This document shows positions 55,148 through 64,000 of a DNA stretch of 64,000 nt, in pieces (position 1 is the stretch's first letter; each line of letters opens with the position of its first letter). A program made the position numbers and the translations under genes. Source of the DNA: Buttiauxella warmboldiae (GTDB taxonomy: Bacteria > Pseudomonadota > Gammaproteobacteria > Enterobacterales > Enterobacteriaceae); NCBI RefSeq assembly GCF_003818135.1, contig NZ_RPOH01000015.1, forward strand, positions 1-64,000. Reading direction: 5' to 3'. The notes under the pieces are model-generated. The model did no database searches, had not been told where the DNA came from, and worked only from the letters and a program-made list of their open reading frames with translations.

Positions 55148-56032
55148 ATGAAATATTCATTAGGGCCGGTGCTGTACTACTGGCCAAAAGAGACGCTGGA
55201 AAAATTCTACCAGGCGGCGGCAAGCAGCAGCGCCGAGACCATCTATCTTGGCGAGTCGGTATGCAGCAAGCGCCGCGCTACCAAAACCGGCGACTGGCTG
55301 GATATGGCGAAAAGCCTCGCAGACCAGGGGAAACAGATTGTGCTTTCGACCCTTGCGCTGGTCCAGGCCCCGTCTGAATTAAACGAGCTGAAACGCTATG
55401 TCGAAAACGGCGATTTTCTGATTGAAGCCAACGATATTGGCGCGGTGAATATGGCGGCCGAGCGTAAGCTGCCCTTTGTCGCAGGCCATGCGCTTAACTG
55501 CTATAACGCGGTGACTCTCCGTCTGTTACTCAAGCAAGGGATGATTCGCTGGTGCATGCCGGTTGAGCTGTCGCGCGACTGGCTGGCGAATATGCTGGCT
55601 CAGTGTGATGAGCTGGGCATCCGCAACAAGTTTGAAGTGGAAGTGCTTAGCTACGGGCACCTGCCGCTAGCCTACTCCGCACGCTGCTTTACCGCGCGTT
55701 CAGAAGATAAGCCAAAAGATGAATGCGAAACCTGCTGCATTAAATATCCCGTCGGGCGCAACATGCTGTCGCAGGAAAACCAGCAGGTGTTTGTGCTCAA
55801 CGGTATTCAGACCATGAGCGGCTATGTATATAACCTCGGCAATGAGCTGGCATCGATGAAAGGCTTAGTCGATATGGTGCGCCTGTCGCCGATGGGTATG
55901 GAAACACTGCGCGTGCTGGAAGCCTTCCGTAAAAATGAGAATGGCAATGCTCCGTTGTCACTGGCGCAGCAAAGTGATTGTAATGGTTACTGGCGACGCG
56001 TGGCGGGCTTAGAACTGGTGACTCAGAGCTGA
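55148..56032 (+). CDS. ubiV: UbiV (YhbV), partner of UbiU
   Basis: A 294-aa U32-family protein. The [4Fe-4S] Cys are in ESVCSKRR near the start, then ARCFTARSEDKPKDECETCC. It forms the UbiU-UbiV heterodimer. AGGAAAACCC precedes the ATG at 55148. The pair is one operon. Confidence 0.95.
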   Translation: MKYSLGPVLYYWPKETLEKFYQAAASSSAETIYLGESVCSKRRATKTGDWLDMAKSLADQGKQIVLSTLALVQAPSELNELKRYVENGDFLIEANDIGAVNMAAERKLPFVAGHALNCYNAVTLRLLLKQGMIRWCMPVELSRDWLANMLAQCDELGIRNKFEVEVLSYGHLPLAYSARCFTARSEDKPKDECETCCIKYPVGRNMLSQENQQVFVLNGIQTMSGYVYNLGNELASMKGLVDMVRLSPMGMETLRVLEAFRKNENGNAPLSLAQQSDCNGYWRRVAGLELVTQS

Positions 56033-56037
56033 GAAAA

Positions 56038-56120
56038 GGCTCACTTTGTTACTTAATTGTTGGTAATTTTGCGTAATACTGAAAGGCAATTATCAGCAAA
56101 CGAAACCAACAAAGTGAGCC
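56038..56120. repeat. 83-bp element with perfect 13-bp terminal inverted repeats
   Basis: GGCTCACTTTGTT (56038-56050) and AACAAAGTGAGCC (56108-56120) frame the ubiV-yhbW gap. An inner TAATTG/CAATTA pair extends the symmetry. The right arm covers the GTGAG ribosome site of yhbW, three bases before its ATG. Confidence 0.7.
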
Positions 56121-56123
56121 GTT

Positions 56124-57134
56124 ATGTCTGACATCACCCAAGTTCCGTTCTCTCTACTCGATTTAGCCCCCATCCCACAAGGCGCAACGCCTCGTGATGC
56201 ATTTCACCGCTCGCTGGATTTAGCGCGTCTTGCCGAACAGCGGGGTTACCACCGCTACTGGCTGGCCGAGCACCACAATATGACCGGTATCGCCAGCGCA
56301 GCAACATCCGTGCTGATTGGCTATCTGGCGGCGAACACCGAGACTTTACGCCTTGGCTCCGGCGGCGTGATGCTGCCGAACCATTCCCCGCTGGTGATTG
56401 CCGAGCAGTTCGGCACCCTGGAAACGCTCTATCCCGGACGTATTGATTTGGGATTAGGCCGCGCACCGGGCAGCGACCAGCGCACCATGATGGCGCTGCG
56501 CCGCCACATGAGTGGCGATATCGACAATTTCCCACGTGATGTGGGCGAGCTGATTTCGTGGTTTGACGCAACCGATCCAAACCCGGCGGTGCGCCCGGTT
56601 CCCGGCTATAACGCGAAAATCCCCGTCTGGCTGCTGGGCTCCAGCCTTTATAGCGCACAGCTTGCCGCACAGCTCGGGCTGCCGTTTGCCTTTGCCTCAC
56701 ACTTTGCGCCCGATATGTTGTTCCAGGCGCTCCAGCTTTACCGCGCGCAGTTCAAACCCTCTGCTCGCCTGCAAAAACCCTATGCGATGGTGTGCATTAA
56801 TATCATCGCCGCAGACAGTAACCGCGACGCCGAATTTCTGTTTACCTCGATGCAGCAAGCGTTTGTCAAATTGCGCCGTGGTGAAACAGGCCAGCTCCCG
56901 CCGCCGATTGAAAATATGGATAACTTCTGGAGCCCGGCGGAGAAGTATGGCGTGCAGCAGGCGCTGAGCATGTCGCTGGTGGGAGATAAAGCGAAAGTTC
57001 GCCACGGGCTGACTGCATTACTGCGGGAAACCCAGGCCGATGAAATTATGGTTAACGGGCAAATTTTTGATCCCCAGGCACGGCTACACTCATTTGATTT
57101 GGCGATGGATGTGCATGAAAGTTTGACCAGTTAA
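56124..57134 (+). CDS. yhbW: YhbW, luciferase-like flavin monooxygenase
   Basis: A 336-aa bacterial-luciferase-fold protein. It has [40 protein letters not shown] and the [16 protein letters not shown] flavin-phosphate region. It probably oxidises a small molecule with reduced FMN and O2; the substrate is unknown. It follows ubiV on the same strand after the 83-bp inverted-repeat element, so read-through is possible. It converges with mtr. Confidence 0.93.
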   Translation: MSDITQVPFSLLDLAPIPQGATPRDAFHRSLDLARLAEQRGYHRYWLAEHHNMTGIASAATSVLIGYLAANTETLRLGSGGVMLPNHSPLVIAEQFGTLETLYPGRIDLGLGRAPGSDQRTMMALRRHMSGDIDNFPRDVGELISWFDATDPNPAVRPVPGYNAKIPVWLLGSSLYSAQLAAQLGLPFAFASHFAPDMLFQALQLYRAQFKPSARLQKPYAMVCINIIAADSNRDAEFLFTSMQQAFVKLRRGETGQLPPPIENMDNFWSPAEKYGVQQALSMSLVGDKAKVRHGLTALLRETQADEIMVNGQIFDPQARLHSFDLAMDVHESLTS

Positions 57135-57138
57135 TGAT

Positions 57139-57162
57139 GTCGCCCCTCAATGGAGGGGCGAC
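57139..57162. terminator. bidirectional terminator between yhbW and mtr
   Basis: A 10-bp perfect stem GTCGCCCCTC/GAGGGGCGAC with a 4-nt loop, flanked by AT-rich sequence. Confidence 0.75.
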
Positions 57163-57166
57163 AAAT

Positions 57167-58411
57167 TTAATCATAAACCGGTAATAGATCGAAGCTTGAA
57201 AGGATATGAATTGCTGCGTTTGTCACACCAAAGATCAGAATCAGCGCAATCATTTTATTGCCGCCCCACACCCGATAAATTGGGCTACCAAACTTTTTAC
57301 GTGAGGCTTTTGCCAACAGAGCGGGAACGATTGCCGCCCAGATAGTGGCTGCCAGCCCCGCAAAACCAATCGCGTAGATAAACCCGTCAGGCCAGATAAC
57401 GCCGCCTAACATTGGCGGGATAAATGTCACCAGAGCGGTTTTCAGGCGGCCAATGGGGGAGTCATCAAACTTAAACAGGTCAGCCAGATAATCGAACAGG
57501 CCCAATGTCACCCCGAGGAAGGAGCTGGCAACGGCGAAGTTTGAGAAAACGATTAGCAGTAAATCCAGCGCACGACTGTTCAGCACGCCGCTCAACGCGC
57601 CGACCAGCACATCAATATTGCCGCCTTTATCCGCAATGGCGATAAAGTCGCTGCGTGGAATATTTCCCATGCTGCCCATCAACCAAATGATATACAGCCC
57701 CAGCGCCATCAGCGTTCCCCAGACAAGGCAACGCTTAATAGTCTGTGGATCTTTGCCGTAATACTTCATCAGGCTGGGTACGTTACCGTGATAGCCAAAT
57801 GAGGCAAGACAAAATGGCAGTGTCATAAAGAGATACGGCAAATAGCTCGGATTAATCGCTTTGCTATCCAGCAATGTTGCCGGTTCGACGTGCCACACCA
57901 AACCGCCAAACGTCATAAAGAAAGTGAGGATCTTGGCGCCAAGCACAATCGTCGTCATGCGGCTTACTGCGCGGGTGCTGAGCCAGACGATAAAAGCGAC
58001 GACAAAAGCAAAAATCAATCCCGCCAATCGCGCCGGGAAATCGACAGACATTTTACCGAGCGTATGATGAATCACCGAACCGCTCGCCGAAATATAGGCG
58101 TAGGTCAGGATGTAGAGCACAAACGCGATGGACAGCCCGTTAATCAGATTCCAGCCTTTACCCAATAAGTCTTTAGTCACGGTATCGAAACTCGAGCCAA
58201 CTCGATAATTAAGATTGGCTTCGAGAATCATCAAACCAGAGTGCAGCATACAAAACCAGGTCACCAGCAACGCCGCCACAGACCAGAAAAACCACGCCCC
58301 AGACATCACTACCGGCAAGGAAAACATCCCCGCGCCAATGATAGTGCCGCCAATGATCATCACACCGCCGAAAATAGACGGCGAGGCCTGAGTGGTGGAT
58401 AAAGTTGCCAT
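57167..58411 (-). CDS. mtr: tryptophan-specific permease Mtr
   Basis: A 414-aa inner-membrane permease of the aromatic amino acid (ArAAP) family with 11-12 membrane segments. It starts with the family [21 protein letters not shown]. It imports tryptophan and indole by proton symport. A TrpR-type operator overlaps its promoter. It sits between yhbW and deaD, as in E. coli. Confidence 0.97.
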   Translation of the reverse strand: MATLSTTQASPSIFGGVMIIGGTIIGAGMFSLPVVMSGAWFFWSVAALLVTWFCMLHSGLMILEANLNYRVGSSFDTVTKDLLGKGWNLINGLSIAFVLYILTYAYISASGSVIHHTLGKMSVDFPARLAGLIFAFVVAFIVWLSTRAVSRMTTIVLGAKILTFFMTFGGLVWHVEPATLLDSKAINPSYLPYLFMTLPFCLASFGYHGNVPSLMKYYGKDPQTIKRCLVWGTLMALGLYIIWLMGSMGNIPRSDFIAIADKGGNIDVLVGALSGVLNSRALDLLLIVFSNFAVASSFLGVTLGLFDYLADLFKFDDSPIGRLKTALVTFIPPMLGGVIWPDGFIYAIGFAGLAATIWAAIVPALLAKASRKKFGSPIYRVWGGNKMIALILIFGVTNAAIHILSSFDLLPVYD

Positions 58412-58467
58412 ACAAATTCCTGAAACATTGAACGACTGCCGGAGCGACAGGTTTACTGCGATACATT

Positions 58468-58485
58468 GTACCAGTACATGAGTAC
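58468..58485 (-). promoter_or_regulatory. TrpR-type operator of mtr
   Basis: On the minus strand GTACTCATGTACTGGTAC agrees with the trp operator GNACTAGTTAACTAGTNC at 11 of the 16 defined bases, and a TACAAT -10-like box overlaps it. TrpR repression of mtr is established in E. coli. Confidence 0.65.
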
Positions 58486-58494
58486 AATTTGGAT

Positions 58495-58525
58495 AAAAAA
58501 AATCCCGGTCGCAATAACCAGGATT
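58495..58525 (-). terminator. Rho-independent terminator of deaD
   Basis: On the minus strand AATCCTGG pairs with CCGGGATT around a 9-nt loop (one mismatch) and is followed by a run of T. Confidence 0.8.
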
Positions 58526-58570
58526 TTTATCACTGCCTGCTGATTAACAGCAGGCATAAACTTCTGTCAA

Positions 58571-60559
58571 TTAAGCTTCGGTAGTACGACGACGCGCAGG
58601 TGCTGCACCGCCATCTTCACGACGTGGGCCACGACCGCCATCACGACGTTCGCCGCTGAAGCTACGTGGAGCACCGGCACCTGCAGGGCCATCACGACGT
58701 GGACCGCGACCGCCTTCACGACGTTCGCCACCAGCACCACCGAAACCACGGCCAGCACCGCCGCCACGGCGTTCGCCACCGCGGTCAGTACGTGGCTGCG
58801 CATCGCCCATCAGCTGCATATTCATCGGTTTGTTCAGAATACGAGTACGGGTAAAGTGCTGCAGGATTTCGCCCGGCATGCCTTTTGGCAGTTCGATAGT
58901 TGAGTGGGTACCGAACAGCTTGATGTTACCAATGTAGCGGCTGCTGATATCGCCTTCGTTAGCGATAGCGCCAACGATGTGACGAACTTCAACACCGTCA
59001 TCACGGCCCACTTCAATGCGGTACAGTTCCATATCGCCAACGTCACGACGTTCGCGACGTGGTGCATCACCATCACGCTGTGGACGATCTGAACGCTCTG
59101 GACGGTCACCGCGTGGTGCGCGGTCTGGACGATCGCCACGTGGAGCACGGTCTGAACGCTCGAAACGCTCATCACGTTCACGGAATTCACGACGTGGACG
59201 CATTGGTGCATCCGGTGGCAGGATCAGAGGACGTTCGCCCTGTGCCATTTTCAGCAGTGCTGCAGCCAATGTTTCCATATCCAGCGCTTCTTCTGATTCA
59301 GTAGAAGGTTGGATTTTTGCCAACAGACCACGGTACAGATCCAGATCGCTGCTTTCCAGCTGCTGCTGAACTTTAGCGGCAAACTTAGCCAGACGACGCT
59401 CGCTCAGCAGATCACGGTTTGGCAGTTCAACTTCAGGAATAGTCAGCTTCATGGTACGTTCGATGTTACGCAGCAGACGACGCTCACGGTTCTCAACGAA
59501 CAGCAGAGCACGGCCAGCACGACCCGCACGACCGGTACGACCGATACGGTGAACGTAAGACTCGGAGTCCATCGGGATATCGTAGTTAACCACCAGACTG
59601 ATACGCTCAACGTCCAGGCCACGGGCCGCAACGTCGGTGGCAATCAGGATGTCCAGACGACCATCTTTCAGACGCTCCAGAGTCTGCTCACGCAGTGCCT
59701 GGTTCATGTCGCCGTTCAGTGCAGCACTGTTATAGCCGCTTTGTTCCAGAGCTTCAGCCACTTCCAGAGTCGCGTTTTTGGTACGCACGAAGATGATCGC
59801 CGCATCAAAATCTTCAGACTCAAGGAAACGAACCAGCGCTTCGTTTTTACGCATACCGTGCACGGTCCAGTAGCTCTGGCTGATGTCCGGACGTGTAGTC
59901 ACGCTTGATTGAATGCGCACTTCCTGCGGATCTTTCATGAAGCGACGGGTAATACGACGAATCGCTTCTGGCATGGTTGCAGAGAACAGAGCGGTCTGAT
60001 GACCTTCTGGGATCTGAGCCATGATGGTTTCAACGTCTTCGATGAAGCCCATACGCAGCATTTCATCAGCTTCGTCCAGTACCAGACCTTTCAGGCTGGA
60101 CAGGTTCAGCGTACCGCGTTTTAAGTGGTCAAGCAGGCGGCCCGGGGTACCAACAACGATCTGTGGTCCCTGACGCAGGGCGCGCAGCTGCACGTCATAA
60201 CGCTGGCCGCCGTAAAGGGCTACCACGTTTACGCCGTGCATATGTTTAGAGAAATCCGTCATGGCTTCAGCAACCTGAACCGCCAGTTCGCGGGTCGGTG
60301 CCAGCACCAGAATTTGTGGCGCTTTCAGCTCAGGAGAAAGGTTGTGCAGCAGCGGTAAAGAGAACGCTGCGGTTTTGCCGCTACCCGTCTGGGCCATACC
60401 CAGTACATCGCGGCCAGCCAGCAGCTGTGGAATACATTCTGCCTGGATAGGTGATGGTTTTTCGTAACCCAGATCGTTCAGGGCTTTAAGAATGGAGTCG
60501 TTAAGACCCAGGTCGGTAAAAGTAGTTTCGATAGTAGTAGTCTCGATGATATCAGTCAT
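58571..60559 (-). CDS. deaD: cold-shock DEAD-box RNA helicase DeaD (CsdA)
   Basis: A 662-aa helicase. It has the Q motif, Walker A AQTGSGKT, the DEAD box ([13 protein letters not shown]), SAT, and [11 protein letters not shown]. Next comes the DbpA/CsdA-type RNA-binding domain (about 480-560). The tail is low-complexity, with repeated Arg-Gly-Asp-Arg-Pro units before that domain and RRxGGRGPRR units after it. It unwinds RNA in ribosome assembly and cold-shock decay. The start at 60559 follows E. coli re-annotation; yrbN overlaps it by 8 nt, so translation is coupled. Confidence 0.96.
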   Translation of the reverse strand: MTDIIETTTIETTFTDLGLNDSILKALNDLGYEKPSPIQAECIPQLLAGRDVLGMAQTGSGKTAAFSLPLLHNLSPELKAPQILVLAPTRELAVQVAEAMTDFSKHMHGVNVVALYGGQRYDVQLRALRQGPQIVVGTPGRLLDHLKRGTLNLSSLKGLVLDEADEMLRMGFIEDVETIMAQIPEGHQTALFSATMPEAIRRITRRFMKDPQEVRIQSSVTTRPDISQSYWTVHGMRKNEALVRFLESEDFDAAIIFVRTKNATLEVAEALEQSGYNSAALNGDMNQALREQTLERLKDGRLDILIATDVAARGLDVERISLVVNYDIPMDSESYVHRIGRTGRAGRAGRALLFVENRERRLLRNIERTMKLTIPEVELPNRDLLSERRLAKFAAKVQQQLESSDLDLYRGLLAKIQPSTESEEALDMETLAAALLKMAQGERPLILPPDAPMRPRREFRERDERFERSDRAPRGDRPDRAPRGDRPERSDRPQRDGDAPRRERRDVGDMELYRIEVGRDDGVEVRHIVGAIANEGDISSRYIGNIKLFGTHSTIELPKGMPGEILQHFTRTRILNKPMNMQLMGDAQPRTDRGGERRGGGAGRGFGGAGGERREGGRGPRRDGPAGAGAPRSFSGERRDGGRGPRREDGGAAPARRRTTEA

Positions 60560-60629
60560 GTAGTACACGTGCCTCGTAGATGGCGGCCAGTCTACATAAC
60601 TCATCGTGAAATTGACCTGCAATTTTCAT
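60552..60629 (-). CDS. yrbN: small protein YrbN
   Basis: A 25-aa frame ([25 protein letters not shown]) just upstream of deaD. It ends at TGA within the first codons of deaD (ATGACTGA overlap). E. coli has a small gene yrbN of similar sequence and the same overlap. Its role is not known, but it is likely to feed ribosomes to deaD, which lacks a well-placed ribosome site. Confidence 0.8.
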   Translation of the reverse strand: MKIAGQFHDELCRLAAIYEARVLHD

Positions 60630-60667
60630 TGAAAAGTGTGAACCGGCTCAAATTTGGTTGATTAACG

Positions 60668-60695
60668 AACAAAAACGCCCTCACCGGTTAAGGCG
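60668..60695 (-). terminator. terminator after nlpI
   Basis: On the minus strand CGCC...GGGCG (stem with a wobble pair) is followed by TTTTTG. It lies between nlpI and yrbN-deaD. Confidence 0.65.
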
Positions 60696-60739
60696 ATGAC
60701 TTTAATAAAAAAGTTTATGGGCTGATCGATGTTCGTCAG

Positions 60740-61624
60740 CTATTGCTGGTCCGATTCTGCCAGGTCATCTTGCTCCTGGCCCAAGAGCGCTAATTCCAAC
60801 AATGCATAACGATGCTCAACGTAGTTATGTACGTTATTAGCGACCGCTAACTTGAACAGTGCCGTGGCGCTGTCCTTTTCCCCCAGACTTAGGTAGTACT
60901 TACCTAAATAGAAGTTGGTTTCACTGAGATGCTCAGCGAGCGAGGTGTTATCCGTTGCGTCCGCCTTGAGGCGTTCCATTAACGTTTTTTCGTTAATGTT
61001 CCCCAGGTAGAACTCGACAATGTTCCATCCCCATTGCTCTTTATCCGATTTATCGAGGCGCTGTTGTAACGCCACCTTAGCCTGCTTTGCATCGACATTG
61101 CGTTGAGCAATATAGAGCCACAGACTACGGAAAGGATCATTGGGATCGTCTTGATAAAACGCTAGCAGATCATCTTGCGCTAAACGATAACGACCACCGT
61201 AGTAGAGGGCGATACCGCGATTTAAATGCGCGTAGTTGTAAGTTGGATCAAGCTCAAGTACAGAATCAAACGCTTCATAGGCAGCATCAAAATTGCCTGC
61301 CTGCGTTAAATATATACCTAAGTAATTGAATACTTCAGGCATATCGGGGCGGATTGCCAACGCTTGTGAAAAATCATTTCGCGCCAGAGCCCGCAAGCCG
61401 AGGCTATCATACAACACTCCGCGCTCATATAAAAGCTGTGCGCGTTCATCATCGGTTAAAGCCCGGCTGGCAAGTATCTGCTCCATGCGCGCAAGAATCA
61501 CTTCCTGCTGCAAAGTCGGCTGCAGTGGCACCGCCAGGACTTCACTTTCACGCCAGGCAGAGTTGCTGCATCCTGCCAGCGTGAGAGCTGTCGCAACGAA
61601 ACACCAGCGCAAAAAAGGCTTCAT
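60740..61624 (-). CDS. nlpI: outer-membrane lipoprotein NlpI
   Basis: A 294-aa lipoprotein, the exact E. coli length. The signal peptide ends in the lipobox LTLAGC with C19 as the lipid site. Several TPR repeats follow (about 60-200). In E. coli NlpI is an adaptor that brings the murein endopeptidase MepS to the protease Prc and scaffolds cell-wall hydrolases. It lies downstream of pnp, separated by a hairpin. Confidence 0.96.
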   Translation of the reverse strand: MKPFLRWCFVATALTLAGCSNSAWRESEVLAVPLQPTLQQEVILARMEQILASRALTDDERAQLLYERGVLYDSLGLRALARNDFSQALAIRPDMPEVFNYLGIYLTQAGNFDAAYEAFDSVLELDPTYNYAHLNRGIALYYGGRYRLAQDDLLAFYQDDPNDPFRSLWLYIAQRNVDAKQAKVALQQRLDKSDKEQWGWNIVEFYLGNINEKTLMERLKADATDNTSLAEHLSETNFYLGKYYLSLGEKDSATALFKLAVANNVHNYVEHRYALLELALLGQEQDDLAESDQQ

Positions 61625-61704
61625 TTCCCACTCCCGAAGACAACATATTGGATGACGTCCTGTCCGCCGGCCCTAAAACGAGACTCCCTGCCCCGTAATA
61701 AAAT

Positions 61705-61730
61705 AGCTCTCCATGTCGCCATGGAGAGCT
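61705..61730 (-). terminator. terminator after pnp
   Basis: An 11-bp perfect stem AGCTCTCCATG/CATGGAGAGCT with a 4-nt loop. On the minus strand ATTTTATT follows. Confidence 0.75.
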
Positions 61731-61743
61731 TAATCGGTATCGC

Positions 61744-63873
61744 TTACTCAGCTTCTGGCGCAGCAGGTGCAGCACTGTCTGCCGGAGACTGCTCAGTGGC
61801 TTCCTTGATGCTCAGACGGACACGGCCCTGACGGTCAACTTCCAGTACTTTAACTGGAACTTCCTGACCCATTTGCAGGTAGTCAGTCACTTTCTCTACG
61901 CGCTTGTCAGCGATTTGAGAGATGTGCACCAGACCTTCTTTGCCGCCGCCGATGGCAACGAATGCACCGAAATCTACGATACGAGTCACTTTACCCTGGT
62001 AGATACGGCCCACTTCGATTTCAGCAGTGATCTCTTCGATACGACGAATAGCGAATTTCGCTTTCTCGCCGTCGGTCGCAGCAATCTTAACTGTGCCGTC
62101 GTCTTCGATTTCAATGGTAGTACCGGTTTCTTCGGTCAGCGCACGAATCACAGAACCACCCTTACCGATCACGTCTTTGATCTTGTCCGGGTTGATTTTG
62201 ATTGTGTGAATACGTGGAGCGAACTGAGAGATATCGCCACGCGGAGCGTTGATAGCCTGTTCCATTACGCCCAGGATATGCAGACGCGCACCTTTAGCCT
62301 GGTTCAGAGCCACCTGCATGATTTCGCGGGTGATACCTTCGATTTTGATATCCATCTGCAGGGCAGAGATACCTTCACGGCTACCGGCCACTTTAAAGTC
62401 CATGTCGCCCAGGTGATCTTCGTCACCCAGAATGTCAGACAGAACCACAAAGTTTTCGCCTTCTTTCACCAGGCCCATCGCAATACCGGCTACGGCGGCT
62501 TTGATTGGCACGCCTGCATCCATCAGTGCCAGAGAAGCACCGCATACGGAAGCCATGGAAGAAGAACCGTTAGATTCGGTGATTTCAGACACCACACGCA
62601 CGGTGTACGGGAAGCGGTCAGCTTCTGGCATAACAGCCAGTACGCCACGCTTAGCCAGACGACCATGGCCAATCTCACGACGCTTAGGAGAACCGACCAT
62701 GCCGGTTTCGCCTACGGAGTACGGAGGGAAGTTGTAGTGGAACAGGAAGTTGTCGGTACGTTCGCCCATCAACTCATCCAGGTTCTGTGCATCACGAGCG
62801 GTACCCAGAGTAGCGGTAACCAGCGCCTGAGTTTCACCACGGGTGAACAGTGCAGAACCGTGAGTACGCGGCAGAACGCCAGTACGCACATCCAGACCAC
62901 GGATCATGTCTTTTTCGCGGCCATCGATACGCAGTTCACCAGCCAGAATACGGCTACGAACCACGTTTTTCTCGATAGCGTGCAGAATGTCGCTCACTTC
63001 GCCAGCGTCAATTGAATCGTCTTCAGCTGACAGCGCAGCGATAACGTCAGATTTGATGATGTCGACTTGTGCGTAACGCTCTTGCTTATCAGTAATACGG
63101 TAAGCATCGCTCAGGCGAGATTCAGCAAGGGCAGCAACGCGCGCATTCAGCGCTTCGTTAGCGGCTTCTGGCTGCCAGTCCCAACGTGGTTTGCCCGCTT
63201 CAGCAACCAGAGAGTTGATGTTCTGGATAACAACCTGCTGCTGTTCGTGACCGAATACGACCGCGCCCAGCATTTGGTCTTCGCTCAGCAGTTCAGCTTC
63301 GGATTCAACCATCAGCACCGCACCTTCGGTACCGGCAACCACCAGGTCCAGCTTACTGATTTTCAGTTCGTCAGCCGTCGGGTTCAGAACGTACTGGTCA
63401 TTGATATAACCCACACGAGCAGAACCAATTGGGCCATTGAACGGAATACCCGACAGGCTGAGCGCTGCAGAAGCACCGATCATGGCAACGATGTCCGGGT
63501 GAACCTGTGGGTTCACGGAAACAACGGTGGCGATAACCTGAACTTCGTTGACGAAACCTTCCGGGAACAGCGGACGCACCGGGCGGTCAATCAGACGCGC
63601 GATCAGAGTTTCGCCTTCGCTTGGACGGCCTTCACGACGGAAGAAGCTACCCGGGATACGACCAGCAGCGTAAGTACGCTCCTGATAGTTAACGGTCAGC
63701 GGGAAGAAGTCCTGGCCTGCTTTCGCTTTTTTCTGACCGACAACGGTCACGAATACAGCGGTGTCGTCCATGCTGACCATTACTGCTGCGGTAGCCTGGC
63801 GAGCCATCATACCGGTCTCTAAAGTGACCGTATGCTGGCCGTATTGAAATTTACGGACAATCGGATTGAGCAA
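61744..63873 (-). CDS. pnp: polynucleotide phosphorylase PNPase
   Basis: A 709-aa exoribonuclease. It has two RNase PH domains, the second with the conserved [16 protein letters not shown], a KH domain (about 555-615 with [11 protein letters not shown]) and an S1 domain (about 620-690). The tail is Ala/Pro/Glu-rich. It degrades RNA 3' to 5' with phosphate and is part of the RNase E degradosome. It begins with TTG, as in E. coli, after AAGGAT. The leader hairpin upstream is the RNase III target through which PNPase represses itself. Confidence 0.98.
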   Translation of the reverse strand: MLNPIVRKFQYGQHTVTLETGMMARQATAAVMVSMDDTAVFVTVVGQKKAKAGQDFFPLTVNYQERTYAAGRIPGSFFRREGRPSEGETLIARLIDRPVRPLFPEGFVNEVQVIATVVSVNPQVHPDIVAMIGASAALSLSGIPFNGPIGSARVGYINDQYVLNPTADELKISKLDLVVAGTEGAVLMVESEAELLSEDQMLGAVVFGHEQQQVVIQNINSLVAEAGKPRWDWQPEAANEALNARVAALAESRLSDAYRITDKQERYAQVDIIKSDVIAALSAEDDSIDAGEVSDILHAIEKNVVRSRILAGELRIDGREKDMIRGLDVRTGVLPRTHGSALFTRGETQALVTATLGTARDAQNLDELMGERTDNFLFHYNFPPYSVGETGMVGSPKRREIGHGRLAKRGVLAVMPEADRFPYTVRVVSEITESNGSSSMASVCGASLALMDAGVPIKAAVAGIAMGLVKEGENFVVLSDILGDEDHLGDMDFKVAGSREGISALQMDIKIEGITREIMQVALNQAKGARLHILGVMEQAINAPRGDISQFAPRIHTIKINPDKIKDVIGKGGSVIRALTEETGTTIEIEDDGTVKIAATDGEKAKFAIRRIEEITAEIEVGRIYQGKVTRIVDFGAFVAIGGGKEGLVHISQIADKRVEKVTDYLQMGQEVPVKVLEVDRQGRVRLSIKEATEQSPADSAAPAAPEAE

Positions 63874-63944
63874 AATAATATCCTTAATAATCTTTGGTAG
63901 CAGGTGATTGCACCCGCTCCGTTTAACCCGATCTCTGCCGCATC

Positions 63945-64000
63945 CTCGCGACTAATGACAACCCTGACCCGCCCCTGCGGATAAAGCCTCTCATTAGCCG
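63945..64000 (-). promoter_or_regulatory. pnp leader stem (RNase III site region)
   Basis: CTAATGA (63952-63958) and TCATTAG (63991-63997) pair, extending to 10 bp with one mismatch, within the pnp leader. In E. coli such a leader stem is cut by RNase III and then used by PNPase for autocontrol. The window ends inside this region. Confidence 0.6.

Noticed and set aside
61873-63015. A 380-codon open frame antisense to pnp
   Set aside because: Shadow of pnp, with repetitive His/Thr/Gln composition.
63880-64000. Possible sRNA opposite the pnp leader (sraG position in E. coli)
   Set aside because: I cannot recall the sraG sequence well enough to match, and the window ends here.

Overview
The window is chromosomal DNA of an enteric gammaproteobacterium (family Enterobacteriaceae). 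Nearly every gene has a close, co-oriented counterpart in Escherichia coli or Salmonella, and many local blocks keep the same neighbours. Features such as an arginine deiminase operon beside argI (as in Salmonella), pobA and an ascG-ascFB locus fit an Enterobacter/Kluyvera/Leclercia-like genus. I cannot name the genus from sequence alone. There is no phage, transposase, CRISPR array or plasmid module.

Layout: (1) 1-10 kb holds tRNA-Leu(CAG), yjjZ, a membrane diguanylate cyclase, fhuF under a Fur box, an orphan lactose/cellobiose-type PTS IIC, a YbaK-like deacylase, pobA with an AraC-type regulator, yjjP-yjjB, a TetR regulator and yjjA. (2) 10-17.4 kb holds the aryl-beta-glucoside locus ascB-ascF/ascG, a CurA-like oxidoreductase, a possible 46-aa peptide gene and proP. 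(3) 17.6-23.3 kb holds patA (sigma-54 promoter), fadH, rlmG and ygjP. (4) 23.4-33.6 kb holds yjgR, lptG-lptF, pepA, holC, valS, an acetyltransferase and rraB. (5) 33.6-43.4 kb is a nucleotide/arginine block: argI, tabA, the arginine deiminase cluster arcA-arcC-arcB-antiporter plus its own ArgR paralogue, then pyrL-pyrB-pyrI and ridA. (6) 43.7-50.8 kb holds treR, treB-treC and nrdD-nrdG. (7) 50.8-64 kb holds yraR, yhbO, yhbP, yhbQ, yhbS-ubiT, ubiU-ubiV, yhbW, mtr, deaD-yrbN, nlpI and pnp.

The genes work in small modules. The arc genes convert arginine to ornithine, ammonia, CO2 and ATP, with an antiporter-like carrier and a dedicated repressor. ubiU/ubiV/ubiT (oxygen-independent ubiquinone synthesis) and nrdDG (anaerobic dNTP synthesis) both carry FNR-type sites. 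treB-treC and ascF-ascB each pair a PTS IIBC transporter with a phospho-glycosidase and a LacI-type repressor. The block order differs from E. coli at several points, for example ygjP next to yjgR and nrdG next to yraR, so the chromosome is rearranged relative to that reference.

The least expected signals are: tandem AscG-like operators upstream of the orphan PTS IIC gene; two perfect DnaA boxes flanking a long hairpin in the nrdD leader; an 83-bp element with perfect 13-bp terminal inverted repeats whose right arm covers the yhbW ribosome site; a 17-codon reading frame with a strong ribosome site overlapping the holC start; and a TetR gene where dnaT-dnaC stand in E. coli.
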